From Lachnoclostridium phytofermentans (lineage in GTDB: Bacteria > Bacillota > Clostridia > Lachnospirales > Lachnospiraceae), in contig DPVV01000529.1 in the NCBI GenBank assembly GCA_003526525.1, positions 1-31,096 on the forward strand: a stretch of 31,096 nt of DNA, given 5' to 3'. Shown here one piece after another: positions 8,079 through 15,933 of the stretch. How positions within the stretch are numbered: the first letter of the stretch is position 1; every line of letters begins with the position of its first letter. Position numbers and translations under genes: made by a program. Below the pieces are notes generated by a model that worked only from the letters and a program-made list of their open reading frames with translations, made no database searches and was not told where the DNA came from.

Positions 8079-9796
8079 TGTTTAATAAAACACTACGATG
8101 TACAGAAGATACATATATCAGTATAGCTGACAATTCGAATCACTCAGCAGCTACAAAGCTCAAAACGGATAACTGGCCAAGTGACCAGAAGAATCCAACG
8201 AGATATGCTTCGGTATTACAATTTGCTATACCAAATGAATTAAGATTCAAGAAAATTAATAGCGTGAAGCTGTCTGTTACAATTAAAACAGATATAGGTT
8301 CTGGTTTTGGTGCTGTATACTATCGAGCATACACTGCGAGTTCAAGTATCGCAGATTTAAGTTATTCCAACTATGCGAACCGAGGAAGTGTAAGCACACC
8401 TATTTTAGACAAACAGACAGTTAGTTTAAACCCTGGTGAAAGCTATACAAAAGAAAGAGACATTACAGAAATATTTACGAATAACGTTATAAATAATTTA
8501 TTCACTGTAATTGTATGTGTACCGAATCCTAACATAGATGACCTTTATATACTATCGAATGAAAATTCCAGTAGTTATCCGTTGCTAACTATCGAATATG
8601 AGGATGTTTTACCGGTACCACCTACTCTGCTATATCCAGTTGACGTATATGTTGATGAAAGGGAACTTACATTTCGTTGGTCATTTAATACATTAACATT
8701 ATCACGACAAAAAGGTTATTTACTACAATGGAGAAAAGCAGAAGATAGTAACTGGTATATATTAAGTAGTGAAACAACTGAAAGGTCAACATATACTGCA
8801 CATGCTAATACATTTCCTACAGGACAAATCGAATGGAGATTACGAACAATTGATGAAATAGACCAAGTAAGTGATTTTTCTGCATCTCTATTTATTGTAA
8901 AAGGAAAACCTAGCTTACCTGTAATAACATCAATAAAAAATGATGCATTGACAGTTATTGAATGGACCGCTTCGGATCAAGTTGGATATGAAGCTGAGAT
9001 TAAAAAAAATGGAGAAGTCATATATAAATCTAATAAATCTACAAAGGAAACAATCTTAAAGCCTAATTTGTTTTTGCAAGATGGTGATTACGAGTTACGC
9101 CTGAGAACTATTAATAGCTATAGCCTTTGGAGTAGCTTCGCTAGTCGTATATTTACAATCAAGACATCAAAACCAAATAAGCCAAATGTTTTAGTTTCTG
9201 TCAATGGTGACTTAGTAAATATAACTGCTGAGTTTGATACTAGTGCAGCTTACTTATATCGAATGGATCCAGAAGAAACTATTCTAGTTGCTAAATTAAC
9301 AAATAAAAAGTATATCGACACAGCAATTAGATGCAATGTTCATAGTAAATACTTTGTTAGAGCGTACAGTGGCGGATTTACTGATTCGAATCAGGTAACA
9401 GCATTAGCATTAACAGATGGGTTTATCGTTAGTGATAAAAATGATATCGTAAGAGTAGACTTATCAGAGGAAAGGTTCATACCTTTTACTGAGGAATTAT
9501 CGAAGGAATTTGACTTAGTAGAGTATAGTGGTCGTATTGATCCAGTTGTTGAGGATGGGGAACACAAACGACAAGTAATAACACGCAAACCATTTGTTAA
9601 TGAAGAGCAGTATACTAAGTTGAGAAGAATGTTTAATAACTCAACAGAAGTTCTTTACAGGGACAATAGAGGAATTAAACTATGGTGTAAAATTACTAGA
9701 TTAAATCGTACCAATGCAATACTTGATATGGGATATAACATAGATATTTCATTTACAAAAGTGTTTTATAAAGAAGGGGTTGATGTAAATGAATAG
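8075..9796 (+). CDS. Tail-tip protein with DNRLRE-like, fibronectin III-like and distal-tail-like parts
   Basis: A 573-residue virion protein. The first roughly 180 residues (CTEDTYISIADNSNHSAATK through a beta-rich region ending LLTIEYED) resemble a DNRLRE jelly-roll domain. Two or three fibronectin III-like repeats follow (about 185-450), with recurring patterns such as PPTLLYPVDVYVDERELTFRWS and KPNKPNVLVS. The C-terminal roughly 115 residues (LSEERFIPFTEELSKEFDLVEYSGR onward, ending in IDISFTKVFYKEG) look like the tail-tube-docking part of distal tail proteins. It may attach to the tape measure end of the tail and bind carbohydrate. Start ATG 8075 or 8078 behind AGGAGGG. Domain boundaries are estimates. 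Confidence 0.72.
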   Translation: MMFNKTLRCTEDTYISIADNSNHSAATKLKTDNWPSDQKNPTRYASVLQFAIPNELRFKKINSVKLSVTIKTDIGSGFGAVYYRAYTASSSIADLSYSNYANRGSVSTPILDKQTVSLNPGESYTKERDITEIFTNNVINNLFTVIVCVPNPNIDDLYILSNENSSSYPLLTIEYEDVLPVPPTLLYPVDVYVDERELTFRWSFNTLTLSRQKGYLLQWRKAEDSNWYILSSETTERSTYTAHANTFPTGQIEWRLRTIDEIDQVSDFSASLFIVKGKPSLPVITSIKNDALTVIEWTASDQVGYEAEIKKNGEVIYKSNKSTKETILKPNLFLQDGDYELRLRTINSYSLWSSFASRIFTIKTSKPNKPNVLVSVNGDLVNITAEFDTSAAYLYRMDPEETILVAKLTNKKYIDTAIRCNVHSKYFVRAYSGGFTDSNQVTALALTDGFIVSDKNDIVRVDLSEERFIPFTEELSKEFDLVEYSGRIDPVVEDGEHKRQVITRKPFVNEEQYTKLRRMFNNSTEVLYRDNRGIKLWCKITRLNRTNAILDMGYNIDISFTKVFYKEGVDVNE

Positions 9797-10880
9797 TCTT
9801 GCGGATGAGAGATACACTCATGAAGAAACTAAAAGTATGCTGCTTTGCAATCGTAAGATTAGTTTTAAGTATGAGCTGATAGATAAGAATAATAACTACC
9901 TTGGGTTAGTCTCTGCCCAAGGTAGTATTTCTTATGACACACGTATGAGCCTTATGCGAACTGGATCATTTATAATTAACGAAATAGCAGATATTAATTC
10001 AATTGATGAGAGACTTAAGATACACTTTAATTTACACCTAGAAGATGAAGTAATAACATTTCCTCTTGGAGTACTTTTAATTAGCTCTCCTGCTCGTGTA
10101 CACAACGGAAGGTCCATAAGTAAAAAGTGTGATTTGTACGATCAATCTGTAATAGTACAGGAAGATAAATTTGATGTAAGACATTGTGTAAAAACAGGAA
10201 ATACCTATACTGGAGCTGTGGAAAATATTTTAACATCTGCAGGAATCATCAGTTATGATATTACTCCATCTGATAAAGTGTTAATGTCTGACATAGAGTT
10301 TGAGATTGGAACCAGTAAACTCGATGCAATCAATAGCTTATTAAGTAGCATTAATTATAGCAAATTGCATTTTAACGAAATTGGTATTGCTGTAGCTATT
10401 CCATACAAACTGCCGGTATTACGAGACATAGAGGAAACCTACGAAACTGACAGTGATAGTATTATAAAAACAGGAGTAGAGCAAGGCTTAGATGTTTTTA
10501 ACGTACCAAATAAGATTGTACGATATCTTGAAAATCCAGACAGGGGAATGATGATAAGCAAATATGAGAATAACGATCCTACGAACATATTAAGCATACC
10601 AAACAGGGGAAGAAAGATAGTTGATATTGCAAGTGTAAGTGATATAGCTGACCAAGCTTCACTTGATGCTCTCGTATATAAATTAGCATCTAATTCAGTA
10701 GCTTATGAAACTCTAAGATTTAAAACCGGATTAATGCCACACCACGGGCACGAAGCATGCTTACAAATTAAAAATAAAGATATAGACGTGCAAGCAAAGT
10801 ATATTGAAGAAGCATGGAGCATGGACTTAAGGCCTGGTGGTGACATGATACATTATTGTAAGAAGGTGGTGCCAATCTAG
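9789..10880 (+). CDS. Phage tail hub / baseplate protein (gp27-like, Tal N-terminal-like)
   Basis: A 363-residue protein at the position of the tail hub. It starts with KISFKYELIDKNNNYLGLV and has strands and helices consistent with the gp27/Tal-type hub that forms the trimeric cone at the tail tip: a domain with LLISSPARVHNGRSISKKCDLYDQS, then TGAVENILTSAG and KLDAINSLLSSINY. No lytic domain is attached, so the phage would need a separate puncturing or wall-degrading activity, or uses the tape measure. An 11-bp perfect inverted repeat lies in the coding sequence (9895-9905 with 9916-9926). Confidence 0.78.
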   Translation: MNSLADERYTHEETKSMLLCNRKISFKYELIDKNNNYLGLVSAQGSISYDTRMSLMRTGSFIINEIADINSIDERLKIHFNLHLEDEVITFPLGVLLISSPARVHNGRSISKKCDLYDQSVIVQEDKFDVRHCVKTGNTYTGAVENILTSAGIISYDITPSDKVLMSDIEFEIGTSKLDAINSLLSSINYSKLHFNEIGIAVAIPYKLPVLRDIEETYETDSDSIIKTGVEQGLDVFNVPNKIVRYLENPDRGMMISKYENNDPTNILSIPNRGRKIVDIASVSDIADQASLDALVYKLASNSVAYETLRFKTGLMPHHGHEACLQIKNKDIDVQAKYIEEAWSMDLRPGGDMIHYCKKVVPI

Positions 10881-11980
10881 TGAGTAGTATGTATGAAACA
10901 GCTAATGATTATGTTTTAGATGATGAATTTATAAAAGAAAATGAAAAAGAACGGTGTTTTCGTCTAGCTACAGTCACCTCATTATTCGAAGACGGGTATT
11001 ACAAGATAACCTTCTACGGAGAAAGTACCGAATCCGAAAAAAAATATAAAAGACTTGATATGTCAAGTCCATCTATCAATGACACTATTTTACTTGCTCA
11101 TTTAAATGAAAATTATATAATTCTTGGGAAAATCACTGGTACGGTACCAATCGCAGGTGATGGATACTTAACTGATAAACAAGCCATTGAGTTATTTGCT
11201 GCTAAAGAACATAAGCATACGGAGTATGCAGCTACATCACACAGTCATTCTGCTCTAAAACCGTCTGCAGCATCAAACTTAACTCTTTATTTAGACACGG
11301 GCGCACTAAGACCAAGCTCCGCAGGAATATTTGATCTCGGTACTCCTAACTACAAATTTGGCAATGTATATTCTGGTGATGTATATGTGAATGGTAATCA
11401 TCTTTGTTATGATAAAATCTATATTGCTGGTAGAGAGAACTCAAGCTTTGTTAAAATGTATGGTAATAACATTTTCGCACCATCTGGGACTGGTTCTATG
11501 GATTTAGGAAGTACTAACAACAAATGGAATACAGTGTGGGCACTAAACTCTACAATATCTACCAGTGATAAAAAGGAAAAACACGACATAGAGAACTTAG
11601 ATGATCGATATATAAAACTATTATCACTCCTTAAACCGAAGCGTTATAAGTTTAATAAAGGCGAGAGCGACCGATATCACACTGGATTAATAGCGCAAGA
11701 TGTAGAGCGAGCATTAAAAAAGTGTGGAATTTCATCACAAGAATTCGCTTGCTTTATTAAGTATAAACAAGATAACGGATATGGTTACGGATTACGATAT
11801 GAAGAACTTATATCGCTTTTAATCGATGATAGAAATCGTAACGTTGAAATAATTGATAAGCTTGTTAAAAAAGATAAAAGTAATAAAATGTTAATATCTG
11901 ACATGAAAAAGACTATAGATCAATTTTCATTACGGTTTGAAGAATTAGAAAGGAGGATAGCAGGTGAAAAAACCTTATAA
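10880..11980 (+). CDS. Tail fibre-like protein with C-terminal S74 intramolecular chaperone
   Basis: A 366-residue trimeric-fibre candidate. N-terminal about 100 residues resemble baseplate adaptor proteins. A His-rich stretch (HKH at 111-113, HSH at 121-123) recalls metal-binding HxH motifs of fibre tips. Two repeats of the type LGTPNYKFGNVYSGDVYVNG and LGSTNNKWNTVWALN follow. The C-terminus is a peptidase_S74 chaperone that self-cleaves after trimer folding: Ser229 and Lys234 (TSDKKEKHDI) are the expected catalytic pair, followed by LLKPKRYKFN and GLIAQDVE. A coiled coil ends the protein. Start is a GTG overlapping the hub stop. Confidence 0.88.
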   Translation: MSSMYETANDYVLDDEFIKENEKERCFRLATVTSLFEDGYYKITFYGESTESEKKYKRLDMSSPSINDTILLAHLNENYIILGKITGTVPIAGDGYLTDKQAIELFAAKEHKHTEYAATSHSHSALKPSAASNLTLYLDTGALRPSSAGIFDLGTPNYKFGNVYSGDVYVNGNHLCYDKIYIAGRENSSFVKMYGNNIFAPSGTGSMDLGSTNNKWNTVWALNSTISTSDKKEKHDIENLDDRYIKLLSLLKPKRYKFNKGESDRYHTGLIAQDVERALKKCGISSQEFACFIKYKQDNGYGYGLRYEELISLLIDDRNRNVEIIDKLVKKDKSNKMLISDMKKTIDQFSLRFEELERRIAGEKTL

Positions 11981-12998
11981 CATAGAATTAAGTACTGAAC
12001 GAAATCAACCGGTTGATACTAATATAAAATTATGTCAAGGTGATAACAATATCACATTTTACATCAATATTTCTGATTTTGATTTAACCGGAAATACAGT
12101 AAAAATAGTATTCTCACAATCAAATGGTATAAGTGTAGAAAATAATGCGATAGTAAACAGTGATAAAAAATCATGCACATACAATATTGTCGGAAACGAA
12201 CTGCAATCACCAGGTAAGGTAATTGCAGACCTTAAAATCTTTGATTCTAATAACAAGCGGTTGTCCTCTGCTTGTTTTATTTTTTATGTAGAGATAGATT
12301 CACTAAATGACGGTGCATTTCCTCCGAAAAGTTATTCCGCAAGCTTAGAAAAAGCCATAGAAGAATGTCAAGAAGCTACACAGGCAGCACTTGAAGCAGT
12401 ACAAAAGGTTGTTAATATTGCGAATAATGACTCTGTAACAGAACCAGGATTTGCATGGGATGCAAGACGTGGTAAAGCAATTAGAGACGATCTTAATACG
12501 TTAAATGAATCTTTAAATAGCTATTATAAAAGACATGATAGTATATTAGCTGACGCAAATCTTGCAGTTTCCATAGGTACTTACACATATAGTCCCAGTA
12601 CGCTTAATACAGAGGGTGGGTACGGTACAATTAATGTTGATACTGGTAATTATGGAAATTGGCTTTTTCAAACAAAGAGAGGAACGGACGGAATAATTCG
12701 CTATCGTGAGAAAATAGATAGTGGCAGTTGGTCGCCATGGAGAAGTGACAATCCAATACGATACATCGAATGGTTGGATGCTGTTAAAGAAAGTGGAAAA
12801 TATTATATAAATGTTACCGCTCAAAATAAACACCAATTCCCTAGTGGAAATCAAATTTCAGATGCTTATATCGTAGATGCTATTGTCTATACAGATTATG
12901 TGACATTATTTTGCGGTCAAGTTGCTTATAGTAGGTTTTTTTATAACACACTAAACATTTCTAATAAACAACTAGGAACTCCTAGAGTACTAGAATAA
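11964..12998 (+). CDS. Baseplate upper protein (BppU_N domain) with pyocin-knob-like domain
   Basis: A 344-residue receptor-binding-side protein. The first roughly 120 residues (IELSTERNQPVDTNIKLCQG, then VKIVFSQSNG and ADLKIFDSNNKRL) match the BppU N-terminal domain that anchors fibres to the baseplate. A helical linker (EKAIEECQEATQAALEAVQ) follows. The region around 200-260 (NTEGGYGTINVDTG, then GIIRYREKIDSGSWSPWR) matches the pyocin knob domain seen in tail fibres. The C-terminus is probably the sugar-binding head and has no recognised match. The GTG start at 11964 has AGGAGG at 11951-11956. It overlaps the preceding gene by 17 nt. Confidence 0.85.
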   Translation: MKKPYNIELSTERNQPVDTNIKLCQGDNNITFYINISDFDLTGNTVKIVFSQSNGISVENNAIVNSDKKSCTYNIVGNELQSPGKVIADLKIFDSNNKRLSSACFIFYVEIDSLNDGAFPPKSYSASLEKAIEECQEATQAALEAVQKVVNIANNDSVTEPGFAWDARRGKAIRDDLNTLNESLNSYYKRHDSILADANLAVSIGTYTYSPSTLNTEGGYGTINVDTGNYGNWLFQTKRGTDGIIRYREKIDSGSWSPWRSDNPIRYIEWLDAVKESGKYYINVTAQNKHQFPSGNQISDAYIVDAIVYTDYVTLFCGQVAYSRFFYNTLNISNKQLGTPRVLE

Positions 12999-13033
12999 AT
13001 CATTATTTAACGAACTAGGAAAGGGGAAATATC

Positions 13034-13372
13034 ATGGAAAAAATGAGAGTGAAAGATGGTACAGAATGCAATATCATTAATGCAGCTCAAAACTTTGTTA
13101 GCATGGAGCAATCACCAGAAGAATTTGTTAATACATATAGTACATTTTCTGAAAGTAATTTATCGATGTATCAAATTCTTGATTCAGATGGTAATGTATG
13201 TGGAATATATGAAAACAAGTATGTTATTGAAGCAACTTTAAAGGATGGTATTGCTACATTTGTACTTGGTGACGTAGATATCATATCTAAAAGAGTTAAA
13301 GAACTCGAGGAAAGCAACAATATGCTTACAGAGTGTATCCTCGAAATGAGCCAGGTAGTATATGCGAATTAG
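13034..13372 (+). CDS. Small phage protein of unknown function
   Basis: A 112-residue protein behind AAAGGGG. It opens with EKMRVKDGTECNIINAAQNFVS, a pattern seen in small proteins next to tail fibres, and continues with a probable beta-rich core (YQILDSDGNVCGIYENKYVIEATLKDGIATFVLG) and a C-terminal coiled-coil segment (SKRVKELEESNNMLTECILEM). It may be a tail tip or fibre accessory protein. I do not recognise a named family. Confidence 0.6.
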   Translation: MEKMRVKDGTECNIINAAQNFVSMEQSPEEFVNTYSTFSESNLSMYQILDSDGNVCGIYENKYVIEATLKDGIATFVLGDVDIISKRVKELEESNNMLTECILEMSQVVYAN

Positions 13373-13415
13373 AGCATTTATACTTAGTTTACTATTAGGG
13401 GAAGGGGGAACTTAC

Positions 13416-13547
13416 ATGATGGCAATGTTATGGGCACAACAGATTATGCTTAGTAAGAAAACATATGCGCAGGTACCAGCATTACTTAAAGTATGCGTAA
13501 AAGAAATTTTAGTTGATAGCGGCTGCGATGATTTAGTAACAGAATAA
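13416..13547 (+). CDS. CD1375-like small phage protein
   Basis: A 43-residue peptide (MMAMLWAQQIMLSKKTYAQV, later KVCVKEILVDSGCDDLV). The pattern hydrophobic-AQxI-x-KKTYxQVPxLLKxxVKEIL and the terminal GCDDLV recall the CD1375 family, which sits between tail and lysis genes in clostridial phages. I chose ATG 13416 because AAGGGGG (13402-13408) gives a proper spacer; an upstream in-frame ATG at 13362 lies inside the preceding gene. Confidence 0.6.
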   Translation: MMAMLWAQQIMLSKKTYAQVPALLKVCVKEILVDSGCDDLVTE

Positions 13548-13564
13548 TAATCTAAGTATACATA

Positions 13565-13589
13565 GAGCACTCATATGGGTGCTCTTTTT
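13565..13589 (+). terminator. Rho-independent terminator between tail and lysis genes
   Basis: GAGCAC (13565-13570) and GTGCTC (13579-13584), with CAT/ATG pairing almost closing the loop, followed by five T. It separates the small tail-side genes from the holin gene. Partial read-through would set the lysis cassette level. Confidence 0.75.
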
Positions 13590-13608
13590 GTATACGGAAA
13601 GAGGGATG

Positions 13609-14019
13609 ATGGATAAATTTATTACGGGTTTGCAGTATGTAATATCTTGCATTGGTGCATTTTTAGGATGGTTTCTGGGTGGAGTAGACGGTTTTATGAC
13701 TGCGCTGATAGTATGTGTTGTCATTGACTATATAACAGGAGTTATGGTTGCTATTGTTGAAAAGAAACTATCTAGCGCAATCGGATTCAAGGGGATATTT
13801 AAAAAGGTACTTATTTTTTGCTTGGTTGGTATCAGCCACATTTTAGACGTATATGTGATAAAAAGTGGAAGTGCGGTAAGATTAGCAGTTATTTTGTTTT
13901 ACGTTTATAATGAGGGTGTAAGTATTATGGAAAATGTATCTATTCTTGGATTGCCAGTACCGCAGAAGTTAAAAGACGTGTTAGAACAGGTTGGGAACCA
14001 CGATAGGAAGGAGGAATAG
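13609..14019 (+). CDS. Phage holin (toxin secretion/phage lysis holin family)
   Basis: A 137-residue inner-membrane pore former that lets the endolysin reach the wall. It has the family pattern of Phage_holin_4: four likely membrane helices (about 9-27, 32-55, 70-88, 94-110), the motif VCVVIDYITGV in the second helix and GFKGIFKKVLIF in the loop, plus a basic C-terminus. ATG 13609 is preferred over the ATG at 13606 because the AGAGG (13600-13604) is too close to the latter. It directly precedes the endolysin gene. Confidence 0.86.
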   Translation: MDKFITGLQYVISCIGAFLGWFLGGVDGFMTALIVCVVIDYITGVMVAIVEKKLSSAIGFKGIFKKVLIFCLVGISHILDVYVIKSGSAVRLAVILFYVYNEGVSIMENVSILGLPVPQKLKDVLEQVGNHDRKEE

Positions 14020-14021
14020 AA

Positions 14022-14759
14022 ATGCTGCAGCTATTTATTAATTATTTATTATCAATGGTTGGTGAATCTCTTTATGTTTGGAGTGGACAAGGTGAATCAT
14101 TAAAAACGATGTTTATGAATTGGGTTAGAAAAGTCGAAACATCGGATGCGAATGTAAAGAGAGTACAATCATTGCTTGACAAAAAAATGAAAGACGATAT
14201 TTTTGCATTTGATTGTAGCGGACTAGGCGTTAATTGGCTATTACAGAAGAAATTAATAAAAGTCGATATGACCGCAAATAGTATGTATAATTTATGCACT
14301 CCTGTAACTAAATCGCAACTAAAAAGAGGCGATTGGGTATTTATTCGTAATGCCAATGGAATTAAGACACATATAGGATATATAGTCGATGATAATTTAA
14401 ATGTAGTTGAGTGTGCAGGGCGTGATTATGGTACAATTAGACGTCCTTTATCGCAGGGATCTCCAAATGGTGCATGGACTGATTTTGGTAGGCCAGAAAG
14501 TATATTTCCAGAGCTTAAGTCTGTAAAAGAAGAAAACAAGGTTGCTGAAATAAGTAGGGTTTTAAAGCTGACCGATCCTCGTATGAAAGGTGACGATGTA
14601 AAAGCTTTACAGCGTGCTGTTGAGACCACTGATGATGGAGTCTTCGGTCCGAATACCGAGACAAAGGTTAAAGAAGCTCAGAAACGACTAGGCTTAAATG
14701 TAGACGGTAAAGCCGGGAAAGATACAACCACAGCGTTAGGATTAGTCTGGAGAGGATAA
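14022..14759 (+). CDS. Endolysin: NlpC/P60-type amidase/peptidase with peptidoglycan-binding domain
   Basis: A 245-residue lysin. The N-terminal domain (1-165) is of the NlpC/P60 papain-like type: catalytic Cys65 in DCSG and His117 in THIGY, with KRGDWVFI between them. The C-terminal domain (about 178-245, with VLKLTDPRMKGDDVKALQRAV and DGVFGPNTETKVKEAQKRLGL) is a PG_binding_1 repeat unit. No signal peptide, so release depends on the holin. Translational start follows GAAGGAGGAATAGAA immediately after the holin stop. Confidence 0.92.
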   Translation: MLQLFINYLLSMVGESLYVWSGQGESLKTMFMNWVRKVETSDANVKRVQSLLDKKMKDDIFAFDCSGLGVNWLLQKKLIKVDMTANSMYNLCTPVTKSQLKRGDWVFIRNANGIKTHIGYIVDDNLNVVECAGRDYGTIRRPLSQGSPNGAWTDFGRPESIFPELKSVKEENKVAEISRVLKLTDPRMKGDDVKALQRAVETTDDGVFGPNTETKVKEAQKRLGLNVDGKAGKDTTTALGLVWRG

Positions 14760-14788
14760 GAAATTTAGACCTTAGTATATAAAAATTA

Positions 14789-14817
14789 GCCCCTCGGTTA
14801 TACTGAGGGGCCTTGCT
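14789..14817 (+). terminator. Terminator between endolysin and convergent gene
   Basis: GCCCCTC (14789-14795) with GAGGGGC (14805-14811), loop bases partly paired through G-T and G-C. On the plus strand CCTTGCTTTA follows; on the minus strand the flanking sequence CTAATTTTTA gives a better T stretch. It probably stops transcription from both sides, since a minus-strand gene ends at 14818. Confidence 0.7.
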
Positions 14818-15030
14818 TTATTTAAACAGTTTTTTTAATAATGAAGATAGACTAATACTTGTTTTATTATAAACTTTATTGTATGCTGCTTTTTTTGGAT
14901 TCATAATCCATCCCGTACCTTTCTTTCCGTATCCAGGTATAAGAGATTTTTTTAATTTACGTTTTGCCTTTCCGGTTGTTCTAGCTTTAAAACTCTTTTT
15001 ATAGCTAGGTTTTCTAACTCCAAATTTCAT
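14818..15030 (-). CDS. Small highly basic phage-associated protein
   Basis: A 70-residue Lys/Arg-rich protein with the segments KPSYKKSFKARTTGKAKRKLKK, GYGKKGTGWI and NPKKAAYNKVYNKTS. I have seen this pattern in clostridial prophages but know of no assigned function; charge suggests nucleic-acid binding. It has a ribosome binding site CTGGAGG (GGAGG 15041-15045 on the plus strand as CCTCC) with a 10-nt spacer. It runs opposite to the late operon, next to the TM2-domain gene. Confidence 0.6.
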   Translation of the reverse strand: MKFGVRKPSYKKSFKARTTGKAKRKLKKSLIPGYGKKGTGWIMNPKKAAYNKVYNKTSISLSSLLKKLFK

Positions 15031-15059
15031 TTGATAGCAACCTCCAGAGTGTATATGTA

Positions 15060-15515
15060 TTATAATAATTTTAATAAGACAAAATAAATAATCACAAAAA
15101 TAACAAATACACAGATTGTAACAACTGTATTTAATTTATCATCAAATTTCTCAGATTCAGTACGTCCGCAAATTTCATCTTTGTGTTTCCCACTAATAAT
15201 AATTAATCCATTTTTATCAGTACTAGATTCATTAGTAATAGCAAATAAATCATATAAAATAGCAACACCTACAAGTAGGCTTAAAATAATGCTTACTCCA
15301 ACCGATCTGATGGCAAACGGGAACCCGCCGAATTTATCTGCTATCGGTGTGATAATTATATTAAAGAATACCGGAATGCCAAACAACAGATATGCTAAAC
15401 CTTGTATCCATTTACCTGCATAGAATTTATGTGCTCCAAAATACCCAAAGAAAAAACACAAAAGAAATGACATAGTGCTATTACGATCACTAATATCTTC
15501 TTGTTGTAGATTCAA
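15060..15515 (-). CDS. TM2-domain membrane protein, prophage cargo
   Basis: A 151-residue protein of unknown role with four likely membrane helices. The TM2 signature FFFGYFGAHKFYAGK lies near the N-terminus, followed by hydrophobic segments around IQGLAYLLFGIPVFF, VGVSIILSLLVGVAIL and, at the C-terminus, VVTICVFVIFVIIYFVLL. I chose the TTG start at 15515, since AGGAGGG (15522-15528 as CCCTCCT) is 6 nt upstream; upstream in-frame codons lie within its promoter. Opposite orientation at the prophage end suggests expression from the lysogen, possibly superinfection exclusion or host-envelope change, which is inference. Confidence 0.72.
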   Translation of the reverse strand: MNLQQEDISDRNSTMSFLLCFFFGYFGAHKFYAGKWIQGLAYLLFGIPVFFNIIITPIADKFGGFPFAIRSVGVSIILSLLVGVAILYDLFAITNESSTDKNGLIIISGKHKDEICGRTESEKFDDKLNTVVTICVFVIFVIIYFVLLKLL

Positions 15516-15527
15516 AATATTCCCTCC

Positions 15528-15571
15528 TATACGTATACTAAAATATAGTAATACATTACCATTAAATACAA
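15528..15571 (-). promoter_or_regulatory. Candidate promoter and palindrome for the TM2-domain gene
   Basis: On the minus strand TTGTAT (plus 15566-15571) and TATATT (plus 15542-15547) are 18 bp apart, a fair sigma-A match. A perfect 10-bp palindrome TATACGTATA (15528-15537) lies between the -10 box and the ribosome binding site and could be an operator. Confidence 0.4.
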
Positions 15572-15581
15572 TATTAAGCAA

Positions 15582-15889
15582 TACAAAAATGAAAGCGTAA
15601 GATAATCGTTTTTATAGTAAATATTTTAAATTAATACAAATAAGCTATTTTAAGAATATGTTGATATAATTATATGTGCAACAAACTAACAACAATTGAA
15701 CATTATTACTAATAAATCAAACCATCCGAGGTTCTCCAAGAGATAATTTGCGGTCAACGCATTTATCAAGAAATGCCCGATTTTACAAGGGTTACAGACG
15801 TTGTGGAATGTTGTCAAACGCACTGGAATTTACTCTGTGTGCAACACGTTTGCAACAGGTGTGCAACAAAAATATTAGTAATAATTATA
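15582..15889. other. Probable prophage end/attachment region
   Basis: A roughly 300-bp gap without a convincing gene. It separates the last prophage gene from an integrase remnant and holds four TGCAACA motifs, three of them tightly phased. One might expect the attR core and integrase arm sites here. No core sequence can be fixed because the left prophage end is outside the window. The short plus-strand reading frame 15748-15972 runs antisense into the integrase fragment and looks spurious. Confidence 0.4.
15840..15868 (+). repeat. Three TGCAACA direct repeats at exact 11-bp spacing
   Basis: TGCAACA begins at 15840, 15851 and 15862, one helical turn apart, so all three lie on the same face of the DNA. 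A fourth copy is at 15677. Such phased short repeats are typical of arm-type sites for tyrosine integrases or of regulator clusters; the adjacent integrase remnant favours the first. Confidence 0.55.
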
Positions 15890-15933
15890 GGACATTTTTC
15901 AGTGAAGCGATTCGCTGGAAAGTGTCCTTTTTT
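15890..15933 (+). terminator. Hairpin with T-run at the end of the integrase remnant
   Basis: GGACATTTTTCAG (15890-15902) pairs, with several G-T pairs, with CTGGAAAGTGTCC (15915-15927), followed by six T. It overlaps the end of the minus-strand integrase fragment and could stop plus-strand transcription leaving the prophage. Confidence 0.55.

Noticed and set aside
15840..15868. Short CRISPR array
   Set aside because: Repeats of 7 bp spaced by 4 bp are far too short; they fit protein-binding sites.
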